Origin: Platycnemis pennipes
Taxonomy: Eukaryota; Arthropoda; Insecta; Odonata; Platycnemididae
DNA: 64,000 bases
Assembly: GCA_933228895.1 (NCBI GenBank)
Contig: OW121848.1
Location: 83,409,470-83,473,469 of the forward strand
Direction of reading: 5' to 3'
The notes under the pieces were generated by a model that worked only from the letters and a program-made list of their open reading frames with translations, made no database searches and had not been told where the DNA came from. Below, in pieces: positions 43,592 through 55,069 of this stretch. Position 1 is the first letter of the stretch; every line of letters begins with the position of its first letter. Both the position numbers and the translations under genes were made by a program.

Positions 43592-45190
43592 TTATTTGGA
43601 AACTTAGGAGGCCAAAAGAAATAAAAAAGGTTAGGGGGGTGCATACGAATGTCGGTCTATTGTTGAAAATGACGCCAGATTCGGTTTTTTGGGAATGATA
43701 GCACCCACCTCTTCGGCTAAAAAAATTTTCTCTGGCCTTTTATATTTGTTATGCTTGTCTCACTTCTCCAACTTCATTACAGTGGTGTCAATTAAATTCC
43801 TGCGGATACGTATTGATGCATTTTATTCCAATTAGAGTAAATTCTATTCTTATTACCTAGCAAAGATTTACCTTACTCAAACCACGTGCTCGTCGCTCGG
43901 TTGCACACATTCACACCTTCTACTGTATATTTGACGCATAACTATATCAAAATTTTTTTTCATCTTGCTACTCATATTTTTATTAGACTTTATTTACATT
44001 TATTATCACGTTCTTGTGTCTCAAAAGACAAACATTTTCAAAGCGTTCTAATTCGGAAATATGGTATAAATCCATAAAATATTCACCTTTTGAAACCCAC
44101 AGAAACTTTCATTTAAATACTTTTAGTTTCATCGAATTCAAACCTATTTGATCTGGGTGTACCGCGAAAACTAAGCCCGTATGATTTTTCCGAATGAAAT
44201 GGATTATCTAAATTCATTCATTAGCTACGATACCTCTTTTAGTACCGTTCAATAATTCACGAAAAGAACAATGCTTTTTACGGCATCACTTTTGGACCAA
44301 CTTTTTTAGCATCATTGCAATGAACATCACACGGATACGTAATGAGACATTATGCTCCATTGGGATTTGAATTATATTCCCTGTTTTTTGTCAAACTATC
44401 TCAAATCTCAAGCTATCTCCATCGACGACGATTTCGAAAGCGTTCCATCTCTTCTCTTTATGTCACAGGACTGTTCAAATGCACAAACCCGTAAAGAAAA
44501 GAAACATTCACAATTTGAACACCGCTGAAGAATTCATTTAAATACTCCTAATTTGGACCGAATGCGAACCTTCTAAATCTTTGAGTAGCGCTAGTAGTCA
44601 GCACGTATCTTTGTGCGGAAAAATACGGCTGACCTTGCTTCACGAATAGCCTAAAACGTCTTCAGTACCTTCTTATATCCTCGCGAAAAGCACAATTTCG
44701 TGTACAGCATCCCTCTACGGCGAACTGTTTAAGCATCAGCGATGTTTTCATTTCGGAGGCGACAATGGCAAAGGCCTTAGCAACGCTCGGAAAAGAACCG
44801 AAAAAAAACAGTAAATTTCAACGAAAATTACATATTCCCCAGAAACCTCGAGAACAAAGTGTAAATCGGTTAAGATAATAAGAAATTTTAAACTTTTTCC
44901 CATTAATACTGAAAGATAGAACGAAATCGATATTTAGTTATTTTACTGAGTGAAAGAAAAAACTCTTGCGCTACCATGAATTGAAAAAGTCAATTTAAAC
45001 CAATGTAAATACATAATTGGCGCCAGGAATCTAAACGGGGCCCAGAGCCTTTTTTTATATAGCCTATAGACCCTTCTAGTGTGTACAAAATTTCAGCTCA
45101 AGCGGTTCAGTAGTTTTTGAGGAGATGCGTAACGATCATATTACCGGCGGGCAAACAGACAGACACCAATTCTTTTTTATATATTAGTAT
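43592..45190 (+). repeat. Dispersed ~1.6-kb repeat, copy 2 (uninterrupted)
   Basis: Collinear with 17604-19375 in the same orientation and with the same 3' end, GACAGACACCA..TTCTTTTTTATATATTAGTAT. It has a single AAGAACAATGCT where copy 1 carries the hairpin insertion. It contains no intact coding sequence. Many substitutions and small indels between copies indicate an old family. A non-autonomous retroelement is the most likely identity; a LINE 3' fragment is the alternative. Confidence 0.72.
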
Positions 45191-45199
45191 GATGGGAAA

Positions 45200-48100
45200 A
45201 TCTGCATTCCGTTATCAAACTACGAACGATTTCTTAGTGAAACCAAAATATCCACAGTGGTAAACGCAATATGCATGAAATACTTTAACTTTTGCTCATA
45301 TAGATAATATACTTTCAATGATTGCATAAGTTAGACGTGACTCTGTCTTAAGGTGGCATTGACGTCTTAAGGCATATTTCTTTATCGGAGTGCAATCTAA
45401 GGGAGTGAACACTCAGGGGAAATGAAGGAACGGGTTGGATTAGGAATCGTTGGAATTGGTCCAAGTGATTATATACAGCAGGAGCTTTCTATTTTTATGA
45501 GATTGAGAGCTTATCATAATCTTTTCAGAGAGTTGCCGGATGGGCCTCGATTCGCTTTAGATTTTCTTATTCCAAGATCTCCCAAATATTGCTTCTTCTG
45601 TTCTTTCACATTTTTCTTTCAAGCTTTTTATTTACGTCAGATTGCTTCGTTTGTTATCGGCATAGTTCATCAAGTTCCCCTTCAAAGCACGTGATAGTAA
45701 TCCTACATAAGTGGATAGATACCTTCATGGTTCTGGTTGACTGAAAACAATGCAAAAGACTGAAAATGGGCAACGCCAAATGGCATTTACACATGCATTC
45801 CTGGAATAGATCTCACCGCCGCACTGCTTAGCTTCGGCGATTTTTCATGATCTCTTACATCGGTTAGTACAAAAAAGGCGATGGTCTGCTGGAATCCTTT
45901 AAAAATACCGAGCACTTCTTTTCCTTTGACCAAAAGGATGCCGATATTTTTAGGGCAATACCAATAGCTGGGCTTACGTGCGCAGTAAAGAAGCAAAACG
46001 GAAGAATGACTAAGACCGTACATGAAAAGAGGACGATCTTTGAAGCGGTAAGAAAGCAGAAGAAAAGTCTTCGGCTTTCACTAAAGCTATTCAGGGACTG
46101 GTAATAAATAAAGAATAACCCACGCTATGCAGCGTCCTCGGCAAGCGTAGGTGAAATAAAAGTCGATCTCAGCGTGGATGATTTTAAACGTATGCTACTT
46201 ATTACTTTCTGAATATTGACGGAAAACTTTTTAGTACCCTGTGATCCCATTATAACCGAATTTGAAATTTATCCAAATACATAGGTATTTTAAGTATTTT
46301 CAATCAATGACACTCAGAGAATTTTATTTGGGTTGAGGCACATTTTAGACGTGAGTATATATGTTCTTCCTTCCTACATATAGTGTATATAGTGTAAATT
46401 ACTAGATATATCGTAGTATATAGTGTAAATTACTAGACTTTCGTGCAGTGAATGGCCAACATGGAAAATTTTCAAGAACAACTTAACAATAATCAAAGAG
46501 CAATGCGAAGAATCAGTTCAAAAATTCCTCTCTCAGAAAGAAAATATTATTGTTTTGCAGGATACGACATAATCAGGATTTAAGGAATAATATTTTTTTG
46601 AAAAAGAATACAATAGTGGCACGCGATTGATATATGCCATATATCGTTTGATAGTTATGGTATTTTGAAAAGATATAACAGAGACCATTTTAAAGAGTAA
46701 AAGCTAGGGAAAAGGTTTATTCACTTCCTAAGAAAACGACTCGCATGACAAAAGAAAAGCTTGCTTCCTCGCTTCACTTTCAAAAACTTTAACTTAACAA
46801 GTGATTAGTAGCAAATTAGCCCATTATTGTTCCCCTCTCCAATATTTTGTGTGACTCTACTCTTCAACCATATATAGAGCTTAATAGCTTCAGAAAGTAC
46901 TGAAACGCCTCAAAAACGTTTTACTCCACAGAAATTTGGCGCGGTGACGATTGTGTTTTTGTAAGATGATATCTTAATGCATTGACATGTACGATCAACT
47001 CAAGCTCTATCATTTTTACCCTTTGCGCAAATGATGAATAATTACAAAGCGGTATTATTTACTAAGAAAGACGAAAAAATGTTTATTAAATGTGGCGTAA
47101 GTTGATTCTTAAAAGAAAAATTATAAATTTTCTTGCGACTGTGTTTACCTTGAACACCGAAACAAAAGGATGTGAGGAAGAAGACCTGGCTACAAGGACC
47201 GACAAAACATTTGAACTGATCGATATATCACAACCATGGTCCTTATATTACAGCCTTTTATAGGGACCTTGATCACAACATAGTAATTGAAAATTTTAAT
47301 CAGTCGAAGCCAGAGTCAGTATGAGAGGAGACCAAATAAAATGTCTACGTGGCAGTGGTGGTGTCCCTACTGGCAGCGACGGATGTCCCTTTTCAATACA
47401 ACATCACGCTCTTTTATATCCTCTTATTCTTAACTTCAGCATTAATTCCGATTGCATGGCTCAATTTGGAACAGAGTTACGCACCGATTGGTTGATTTTA
47501 ATTGATAGTCATGTTTCAATCCCGCGATCAGATTCAATTTTTCCCGTTATGCGTGTACCGACAAGCCGTGAGTATATTTTTTTACGAAGATGTGGGATTT
47601 TTTAAGACGAGAAAATATTATATAGAAACTAGAAAAATGCGTGTGCGTAGAGGAGACTGGGTAAAATGCTAAAAAGTGGAAAGGCAGGTGAATTACGAGG
47701 TGATTATTATGGCTGAGGAGGAGAGAAGATTGCTAGCAAAAATTAGGAGAGGACCAAGTAGATGGATGCAACAGGTACTTGGGGAAGATGGAAATTTGAA
47801 AGGTTGTTGTTGAAGTTTTAATGCAGAGTAAGGGAGGATGAGAAAGAAGGAGTAATGGTATCATGGATAATATGATTGAGGCAAGGAGATATGCCAATTT
47901 GAAGAGAATGATACTATGTATGCTTGAAAATTCCTTACTCCAGATTTACTCTGCTCTCTAAGGATAAGGTAAGTTAATATTTTTCCAAGTTTTTCCCACA
48001 CAGACTCTACTGCGGATCCTAGGACAAAAACTCAAAAGACAGGAGAACGCGATGAAATAATTAATGACACATGAAACTGAAAACCAAAAGTAAAAATGTA

Positions 48101-50100
48101 GAAGTATAGAAAAGCTGAGATATAGGTACTTCATTTTTTTATAATAGCCCATGTGCTACTGAAAAATAATCATTTTTGAAGGAAATCCCATTAAATAAAC
48201 TGAATCAATGCACGATCCCTTCTTTAAAGAGAAGACATTTTTTTCGAGGAAATAAATATCATTCTATCAAATGCATTGTCACCAGTTGCAACCCATCAAT
48301 ACTCAATATACCTATGCTAGAAGAATTCCCAATAGAGGAATTAAAGTAACATTCCACAACAAACCCCAACGGGCACATTATATAAGTCATAATGAAAGGC
48401 AATCTAGACAAGGTGTTGCTCTTTTCCCCGCTTTAAAAAGGACAAAGATTAAACATTGAAATAACTACAAAGTGTGCAATATTTCAAGGTAATTAATTCT
48501 CGCATTTGACATTATGAAGTCCCTTCTCATACGTAACAGCAAATTTTCTTCTTATCTCACCAGATGATCTTCCTCCGTCGAGAATGCATGGGCTATTAAT
48601 CACTTCCATACCGATTCGTTTGATTTCTCTTTCATGCATTAGGCCAGCCGATTTGCCAGGGTATAAGGGAAAGGGCTTCCAACTCACCTCACGCTCTTTC
48701 ATCGTGACCAGGAACTAGACGTGAACAGTCATTCACATTCTTCCCTTTTTGGCACTTCTCTCTGGAAGGAACAATGGTGAAACAGAGTTATTATCCTTCA
48801 ATTTCTCTCTTTCAGCATTCGGCTTCAAGAACCGTCATGAAAAATTCATAAGCGCATTTTTAAACCCCAGCATCATTCTAACACCGTCCATTCAGGGCGT
48901 TTGTCATTTTTAAAAGATTTTATTCAGTTCCGTTACCGATTTCAGCGTGCGCATACATTTGTGAGCGTACAAATTCTGGTCCTAATCTTCAATCTTGGTA
49001 AGACCGTTTCCTCGAAGGTAATTTGAAGATAATTTGCAAAATAATGGAACCGTAATAATAAACTGTATGAAACAAATTCTATCACGATTCATTAATAAAA
49101 TCATGTAATTTCGGTTATATGCTATTTCGATTACATTCTTCATTATTCCGCGACTGATTCAAATGGCATCTTATTTTTTAAATTTCGTGTAGCCTCATGA
49201 GACGTGTTTCCACTCGTAATAAGCTACGATCTCAAAGACAATGGAAGTATCTTTTCTTATAGGTATAACGGTATTCTGTGTTGACAGATTTATTTAATTT
49301 GGGGATTATTTTTCTTTGTATTTATTTATTTAAAGAAAATTGTTCACATAGAGCAGTGTTGCCGTTTAACAGTGATGTATATTACAAGATACTTTGAGAA
49401 TTTGGGTGTGCACTCTTACAAATTCGAAAGCGTAGAAAAAAGCTTAATCGATACTCGTTAATGATACTCCTAGATAATATTTCCCTAAACTCATGCGTGC
49501 AAAACTCGATCGCATTAAAATGTCTTCTATAGAGTTGATTGGCACAGTTAATTGGACATTTAATGTGAAAATAAATAATGTTGGGAAAGATCACGAACTA
49601 TCACACTTTAAGTCCAGGCATAAAATTAACATTAAATCAATTGCACTCTTGAACACGAGGAATGAGTTCCTCTTTAGAAATTACAGTTTTCAGAGAATGT
49701 TTAATATTAAATACAAAGGATGGGCTCGCATGAATTGAATGAAGCAAGGAGTGAGAGTAGCAAAAAATAGGAATCATTTAAATATGAATAACAAAGCCAT
49801 TAAAAGAAAGAAACGGATAGATTAGCCAAGACAGTCTTAGAACTAACGACTAATGACAATGAAATTAGTTTCAAAGGTGATACACCACATGGAAATAATT
49901 TTACAAATACACTTCTTGGGTTATGAATCTGTGTATACACATAAATGAAATCACTGAGAATGCATCTACAAACAAAGGAATCCTCGGAATCCTCAAGGAA
50001 TACACGGATGCTATTTCGGACTCATAACAGACAAACTCCACGCACCATCAAGAGAGGGCAACACGTCGCACGCTCCTCCATAACACGATTAATAACGAGG
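45200..50100. other. Long AT-rich spacer, no supported gene
   Basis: Nearly 5 kb without a recognisable domain. A 78-codon frame without an early ATG (45868-46104, plus) and a 31-bp tandem duplication (46385-46438) are the only items noted. A purine-biased stretch at about 47640-47900 may be worn LINE coding sequence. Confidence 0.4.
46385..46438. repeat. 31-bp tandem duplication
   Basis: GTATATAGTGTAAATTACTAGA recurs with a 31-bp period starting at 46385 and 46416; the second unit is incomplete. Confidence 0.6.
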
Positions 50101-50109
50101 TCCAAATGG

Positions 50110-50800
50110 TCTCTTTGGACGGTCGCACCGACGACTCTTACGGTTTGAATTTTCTGTTTTCACCTCTTTCGAGTCTTCCCCCGATCATTTAGAAACCCTT
50201 TTTTACCTTCCACCTAAACCTCAACCCCCTTCGATCCAACCCCCTCTTCCTCCACACACGTCTTTTATTCCCCCACCCCCTCGCGTTCTCAAACAACCCC
50301 CAAACTCCCTCTCCCACCCAACATTGGCAATCCCTGCCTCCCTAGCCCTCTTTCTCCTCCACGACCCATTGCGCCCTGCAACTCTCTCCCCGAACTCCCT
50401 CCTCCTCCTCATCCCTCTCACCCCCTCCATCCTCATTCTTTTATGAGCCAGCGCAATCAAAGATGAAAGAGGCCGCCAGCTCTCAACCTGGCCGTCGGAC
50501 CGTGAATGCGGGACGGGGAGAGGGGGGAGGCGGGGATGGCTCCTTCGCGGATGAGGGAGGAAGGGCGGAGTTGGGGAGGGAGTGGTGTGGTGGGCAGGGA
50601 GCGGCAGGCCGAAGCGCCGGAGCGAGAGGAGAAGAGCTATTGAGCGGCTCTAAGGGAATGGGAGGACACAGCAAGGGGACGGACGCCTTTGAGGATGCGA
50701 CAGATATTCGGAAAGAAGGGAAAGGGGGAGAGGATATAGTAACGACAGGTGGGAGCGGGATGAGGGGAAAGCTGGGGAAAACAGATTGGGAGAGATATGG
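50110..50800. other. GC island with sharp pyrimidine-to-purine switch
   Basis: From about 50150 to 50455 the plus strand is pyrimidine-rich; from 50460 to 50790 it flips to purine-rich with many GGG runs. Frames of 119 and 109 codons on opposite strands overlap and are low-complexity. CpG is frequent. The switch point could mark a bidirectional promoter or an origin; this is inference from skew alone. Confidence 0.45.
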
Positions 50801-50939
50801 GCGCACCGCCATAAAGCTGTAACCTAAGCATATCCAGGATTATCTCTGCCCCCTGCATCACGAAAAAAACACCTCCCACAAGAGCCAGGGGGGCGTGATT
50901 TTTGTACTGTTATTAAGCATTCCAGGACCAGTCATAGAC

Positions 50940-51186
50940 TTGTTACGGAAGACGAGGAAGGGTGGAAAGAAACCTGGCACCGGCATTTGCCTACTCTTAA
51001 CAAAAGGCGCTCACTGTTTAACGTCCCACCCGAAAGACGGATTACTGAAGTCGTACTGCTCTTCACTTAGCACACAACTGGAGACCGGTATGCCCATGAA
51101 AAATACCTACCACTGACGATATGTGAACCTGGGAACTCGAGATGAAAGGCCAGTACTCTATCCACCCAATCAATCAGATCCCCGGC
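50940..51186 (-). mobile_element. tRNA-derived SINE, family B (minus)
   Basis: Minus-strand head with GGGTGGATAGAGTACTGG (A-box region) and CGAGTTCCCAGG (worn B box). The body has ATCCGTCTTTCGGGTGGGACG, followed by GTTAAGAGTAGGCAAATGCC and a CTTTCCACCCTTCC tail. Word order matches 41452-41752. Ends are approximate. Confidence 0.62.
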
Positions 51187-51189
51187 CAA

Positions 51190-54000
51190 TGGCTGGCCGA
51201 ATTGGAGCATGAGTAAGATTAAATTTCAGCAGAATTCTGCCTAGACCTCTCACCAGAACCTTCAAGTGAGAAAAGTCGAAAAGAAGAAAAATTTCTTGAC
51301 AACTGTCTCAATTCGAAAAAGAAGAATTTGCCTAAATTTGTGAAATGCTTCAAACATGTGACTTTATATTGCAGCAATAACATTTTCCATCAAAGAACTA
51401 ATTGAAATACTGATGATAGGAAAAATTACTGAAAATAATATAATACAACTAATAATCGAAGGACTCTCTTCAGTGGCTGAAATCTAATACACTTGCTAAC
51501 AGTATAAAATACGTAGTGGGAAGAGAATGTAGCTTGGATGCGTCATAGATTTGCCGGATAGATCGTTTCTAATAATCACCCTGGGCATAGATGAAGTAGT
51601 GTGATACCTTAATTATTTATGACTTTAATGGATGTCATGAATCTGTGGAGGAACCACTTTAAAAGAATGAAAAAAGAACGCTTATATTCTGCCATTCGCG
51701 CGTAGTAAAAAAGTCAATTTATAGTGTGTTTCATTAAAATAAGAGGGAATTAAATCCTTTCCTATATTTTACAAACCCCTACTACAGTTAAAAGCCATTT
51801 CCGCAATGGCCTTTCATATTCATTGAACATCGTAAAAATAACTATTTTCACAAATACAATTTTCCATCGTAAAACACTGATAAAAGTTTTGTTAAACCTC
51901 TTCATAGAGTAGGTTAGGTACTGAAGTGACTACATTAGTTTCTTATAAGAAAATGGGGAGAAATAAAAAATAAGTAATTCCCAAGAATACATATGATAGC
52001 CAAGGAAGTAACGTGCATCTCAAATTAGGGCGAAAATATTTTCTCTATTCCAAACCTGTACTTGATGAGATACGAAAATACTATAATGAAAACTCAATAG
52101 ATAAAAATACACACACTAAGCTTGAGAGCATAACTTCATCGGTTTATCGGTCAAAGGTATGCCGAAAGAGGAAAGGTGCATGCCATTACCATTCATCCAT
52201 TCCCCATGCTTAAACTTTTAGAGCCAGCTCCTCAAACAGAAGGAGAAGTACTAAGTGGCAGAGTCACTAAAGGCTGTTACCTTTTATAATCTTAAAGGAG
52301 ATCCATTTAGCTATTCGAGTACTCCTAAGGCTGTACCCAACCGCGAGAGTGCTCTCACTAGCAAAATAAAAAAATAATTGAGGTCCCCAAATATCTCTCC
52401 ATCACTCAAAGCACACAAAAATCAAAAATGAAATCTGGGTGATATCACATATTACATCGCTGCAATAAGATATGACTCTTACGACGAATGATGTGTCACA
52501 AAACAAAACGCTTTTCTATAACTATATTTTTATCAAAATGTTTTGCTTTGTTGATTCACAGATGTAAATAATACTGATTATAATAATCTAGTTCCGTTTT
52601 TACCATTATTAGTAATGCAGATATCTACGGTCCATTATCCTGTCCTGTCTCTATAACCTAGAGGGAGTTATTTATTAAACAAATAAGACGTAAATAAAGC
52701 CCAATGTTTACAACCTGGATTGCTAGCAATTCTACAGAAATGGCTAATTAAGTACTCATCTCAATCAGATACGTCAAAATCACCAAACATTGATTTTGTC
52801 AGCTTTACAACTTCCACTCTGAAATTAGAATATTCTACGTCACATTGCGATAGAAGGATGGAATGGAGAAGTCGACTTACCCAAGTCTAGGATCAAGTTC
52901 ATGATTTTTATGATCAGATCATGTTGGTGATTTTTAAGAGGTGAGGTACTTTCTATGAGTTAATATTTACCCATCAGATTGTTATAATACCCAAAAAAGG
53001 AAAATGTGGCATAGATATAGCCAACTAGAGTGAAGACAGTTACAATAAAGGTTAGCAGTTAAGTAAAAATAAGAACATACACAAATTTTCGGATTTTTAA
53101 TTATCGAGGTTCGTTGAAGATCTCTCAGTAAGATCTCTCAAAAAAAACTTTCCAAGTAGATAAGAAGGACTCGGGAGGTAAACGGAAGAGGTTCAATTTG
53201 AGAAAAAAACACAAGGTGAAAGTAGCATAGAAAAAGAGATGAGAAAAGATTCCTGAGCAAGATGAGAAGAAATTTCAGAGCAAAAAGAAGACGAAGGACG
53301 AGTGCGATTTCGGGTGCTGGCCGGGAGGAAGTTGTAAAGCTTTCAAGAGAAATGGATGGAGAGAAGAAAAAATTGAGCTCGAGAATAGGAGAGAGGGAAC
53401 ATCTAGAAAAAAAAGACTGCGAACGGGCGGCAAGGGAAGAGATGTGTTGTTCGCGGGAACCGCCTTGAGGAGATATCGTGCAGAGAAATTTCCCTGGAGA
53501 GAGGAACCGCATCGCAGAGGGGATATATACTCCGGTATTATAGGGATAAAGGATTCCATTGGAATGGAAACGGTCGACAGAGGAATAGAAATGTTGCCAC
53601 AGATGTATTGCCTCCTAATTTTTGTCTCGTCGCATCACTGATTCAAAAAGGCGTAGGAGACGGGTTAGGAGCTCGCTCCAGAACATATGTGTCTGGAGGG
53701 GGTGAGAGTTTTTTTGTGAGTGAGAGTGAGAGAATATTCCTTAACTCGAGTATCACTTCCACTAAAAATTGCCTCAAAATCTTCTTATTTTACCCATTCT
53801 CACATGATATTATGCTCAGCATTACATCCTGTATTCAAGTTTGCTTTAATGTTCGACTATCATACTCTCTCTCTCAATAGAATCATAGAAGTGAACCACA
53901 CCCTTATCACACTGGTCCATCAAATCGACAACCAATCCGCACTCTCAATGTTTTCCCATAAACACTCGCCAAATGCTCCGTGCGCGTCATATTAAGTAGA
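51190..54000. other. AT-rich spacer, no supported gene
   Basis: GC rises at about 53250-53720, where frames of 60-124 codons overlap on both strands without domains. GATATATACTCC near 53520 looks TATA-like, but no transcription unit can be tied to it. Confidence 0.35.
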
Positions 54001-54006
54001 TCACAT

Positions 54007-54015
54007 TTATAGCCA
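54007..54015. repeat. Target-site duplication of hairpin element 3, left
   Basis: TTATAGCCA, repeated at 54202-54210. Confidence 0.65.
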
Positions 54016-54201
54016 GATGAATTAAGGTGGGCTTCTAATTGGCTTAAGTGAAAATGTCCGAAGACCAGAATATCCAAATGTCTATTAAGGTAGGGAAAAT
54101 AATATCTAATAATTATTATAGAGGGAGATGTTGGGAGATATTATTTTCCTACTTTAATTGACATTTGGATATTCCGTTTTTCGGACATTTTCACATATAT
54201 A
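54016..54201. mobile_element. Hairpin (foldback) element 3
   Basis: A 186-bp segment between 9-bp duplications. A 32-nt unpaired head (54016-54047) is followed by inverted arms 54048-54107 and 54136-54194 (a few mismatches, one 1-base indel) around a 28-nt loop, then a short ATATATA spacer. Layout follows hairpin elements 1 and 2; arm sequence is unrelated to theirs. Confidence 0.68.
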
Positions 54202-54210
54202 TTATAGCCA
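54202..54210. repeat. Target-site duplication of hairpin element 3, right
   Basis: TTATAGCCA, identical to 54007-54015. Confidence 0.65.
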
Positions 54211-54685
54211 TCCTGTAGTGGGTGGATGCACTCTTAGACACCCTTAATTTTTCTAACCAGGGCGTCAATTCACCTTTTATTCTACAGAGTCCATTGGTGA
54301 TTTTTATAGCAACACTTTAAATCTCACCAGCTCCAAAAAATTCCAAATATTCCGCTAAGATAAAAAAATTCATCGCTCCAAAAAGGAATTCTTAAAGTAT
54401 CCTCAGTACACAGGCATCGCATCCATTCATTAACTAATAACCAAAACCGGACAAACACAAATTAATGAGCCACAGTAGATTTTGGAAATTACGGCTTGGT
54501 TTCCATAGGAAAGTCATGAAATATTATCTTGATTTCCCGGTTAGAGTTACTCCGAAACCTTTTCAAATCTTTAAATATGTATTTATCTAATCATTTAGGT
54601 GTCAAAGGTGGACCTGAAAGCCTAATTGTGATCATCCACCACCATCTATGAAATACTAATGGTAACTATGCATTCAGTTTTCTAA

Positions 54686-55067
54686 ACCAATTTTTCCCAC
54701 AAGTGGGACGCGTCCCACTATTTGGACTTGAAAACCTACGGGTTTGCTGACTCGACCCGGCTGAATCCACCCACTTACGAGGATTCCGTAAACAGGTATG
54801 CAAATCTTCAAAGCGCTACTTTATCTATATACACGAGAAAAGTCGAAGAAACTGAACATGACTTCATCACTAGGTGGAACTCGGATTTCCGCAGCATGGA
54901 AAGTGGAGCGTAATACGCAAAAGGCTGGGTAACAATGTTATCGACATCCGGCCAAGGAACCACAGAAATACACAATAGATGATTTCCACGAGGAAAAAAT
55001 CCACCTCTACTGGGGACCTCAACCGGGACCACAGGAAATTGAAATCACCACCATCGACAACTTTTAG
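54686..55067 (+). pseudogene. Unidentified coding-like relic in two frames
   Basis: Two consecutive open segments have balanced, hydrophilic composition unlike the low-complexity frames elsewhere. The first (54686-54913) includes LKTYGFADSTRLNPPTYEDS and ends with a TAA. The second, in another frame (54933-55067), contains KYTIDDFHEEKIHLYWGP and ends with TAG. One frame change and a stop lie between them, so if they were one gene it is broken. I do not recognise the family. A retroelement, an old viral insertion or a host exon relic are all possible. No neighbouring feature helps assign it. Confidence 0.4.
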
Positions 55068-55069
55068 GA

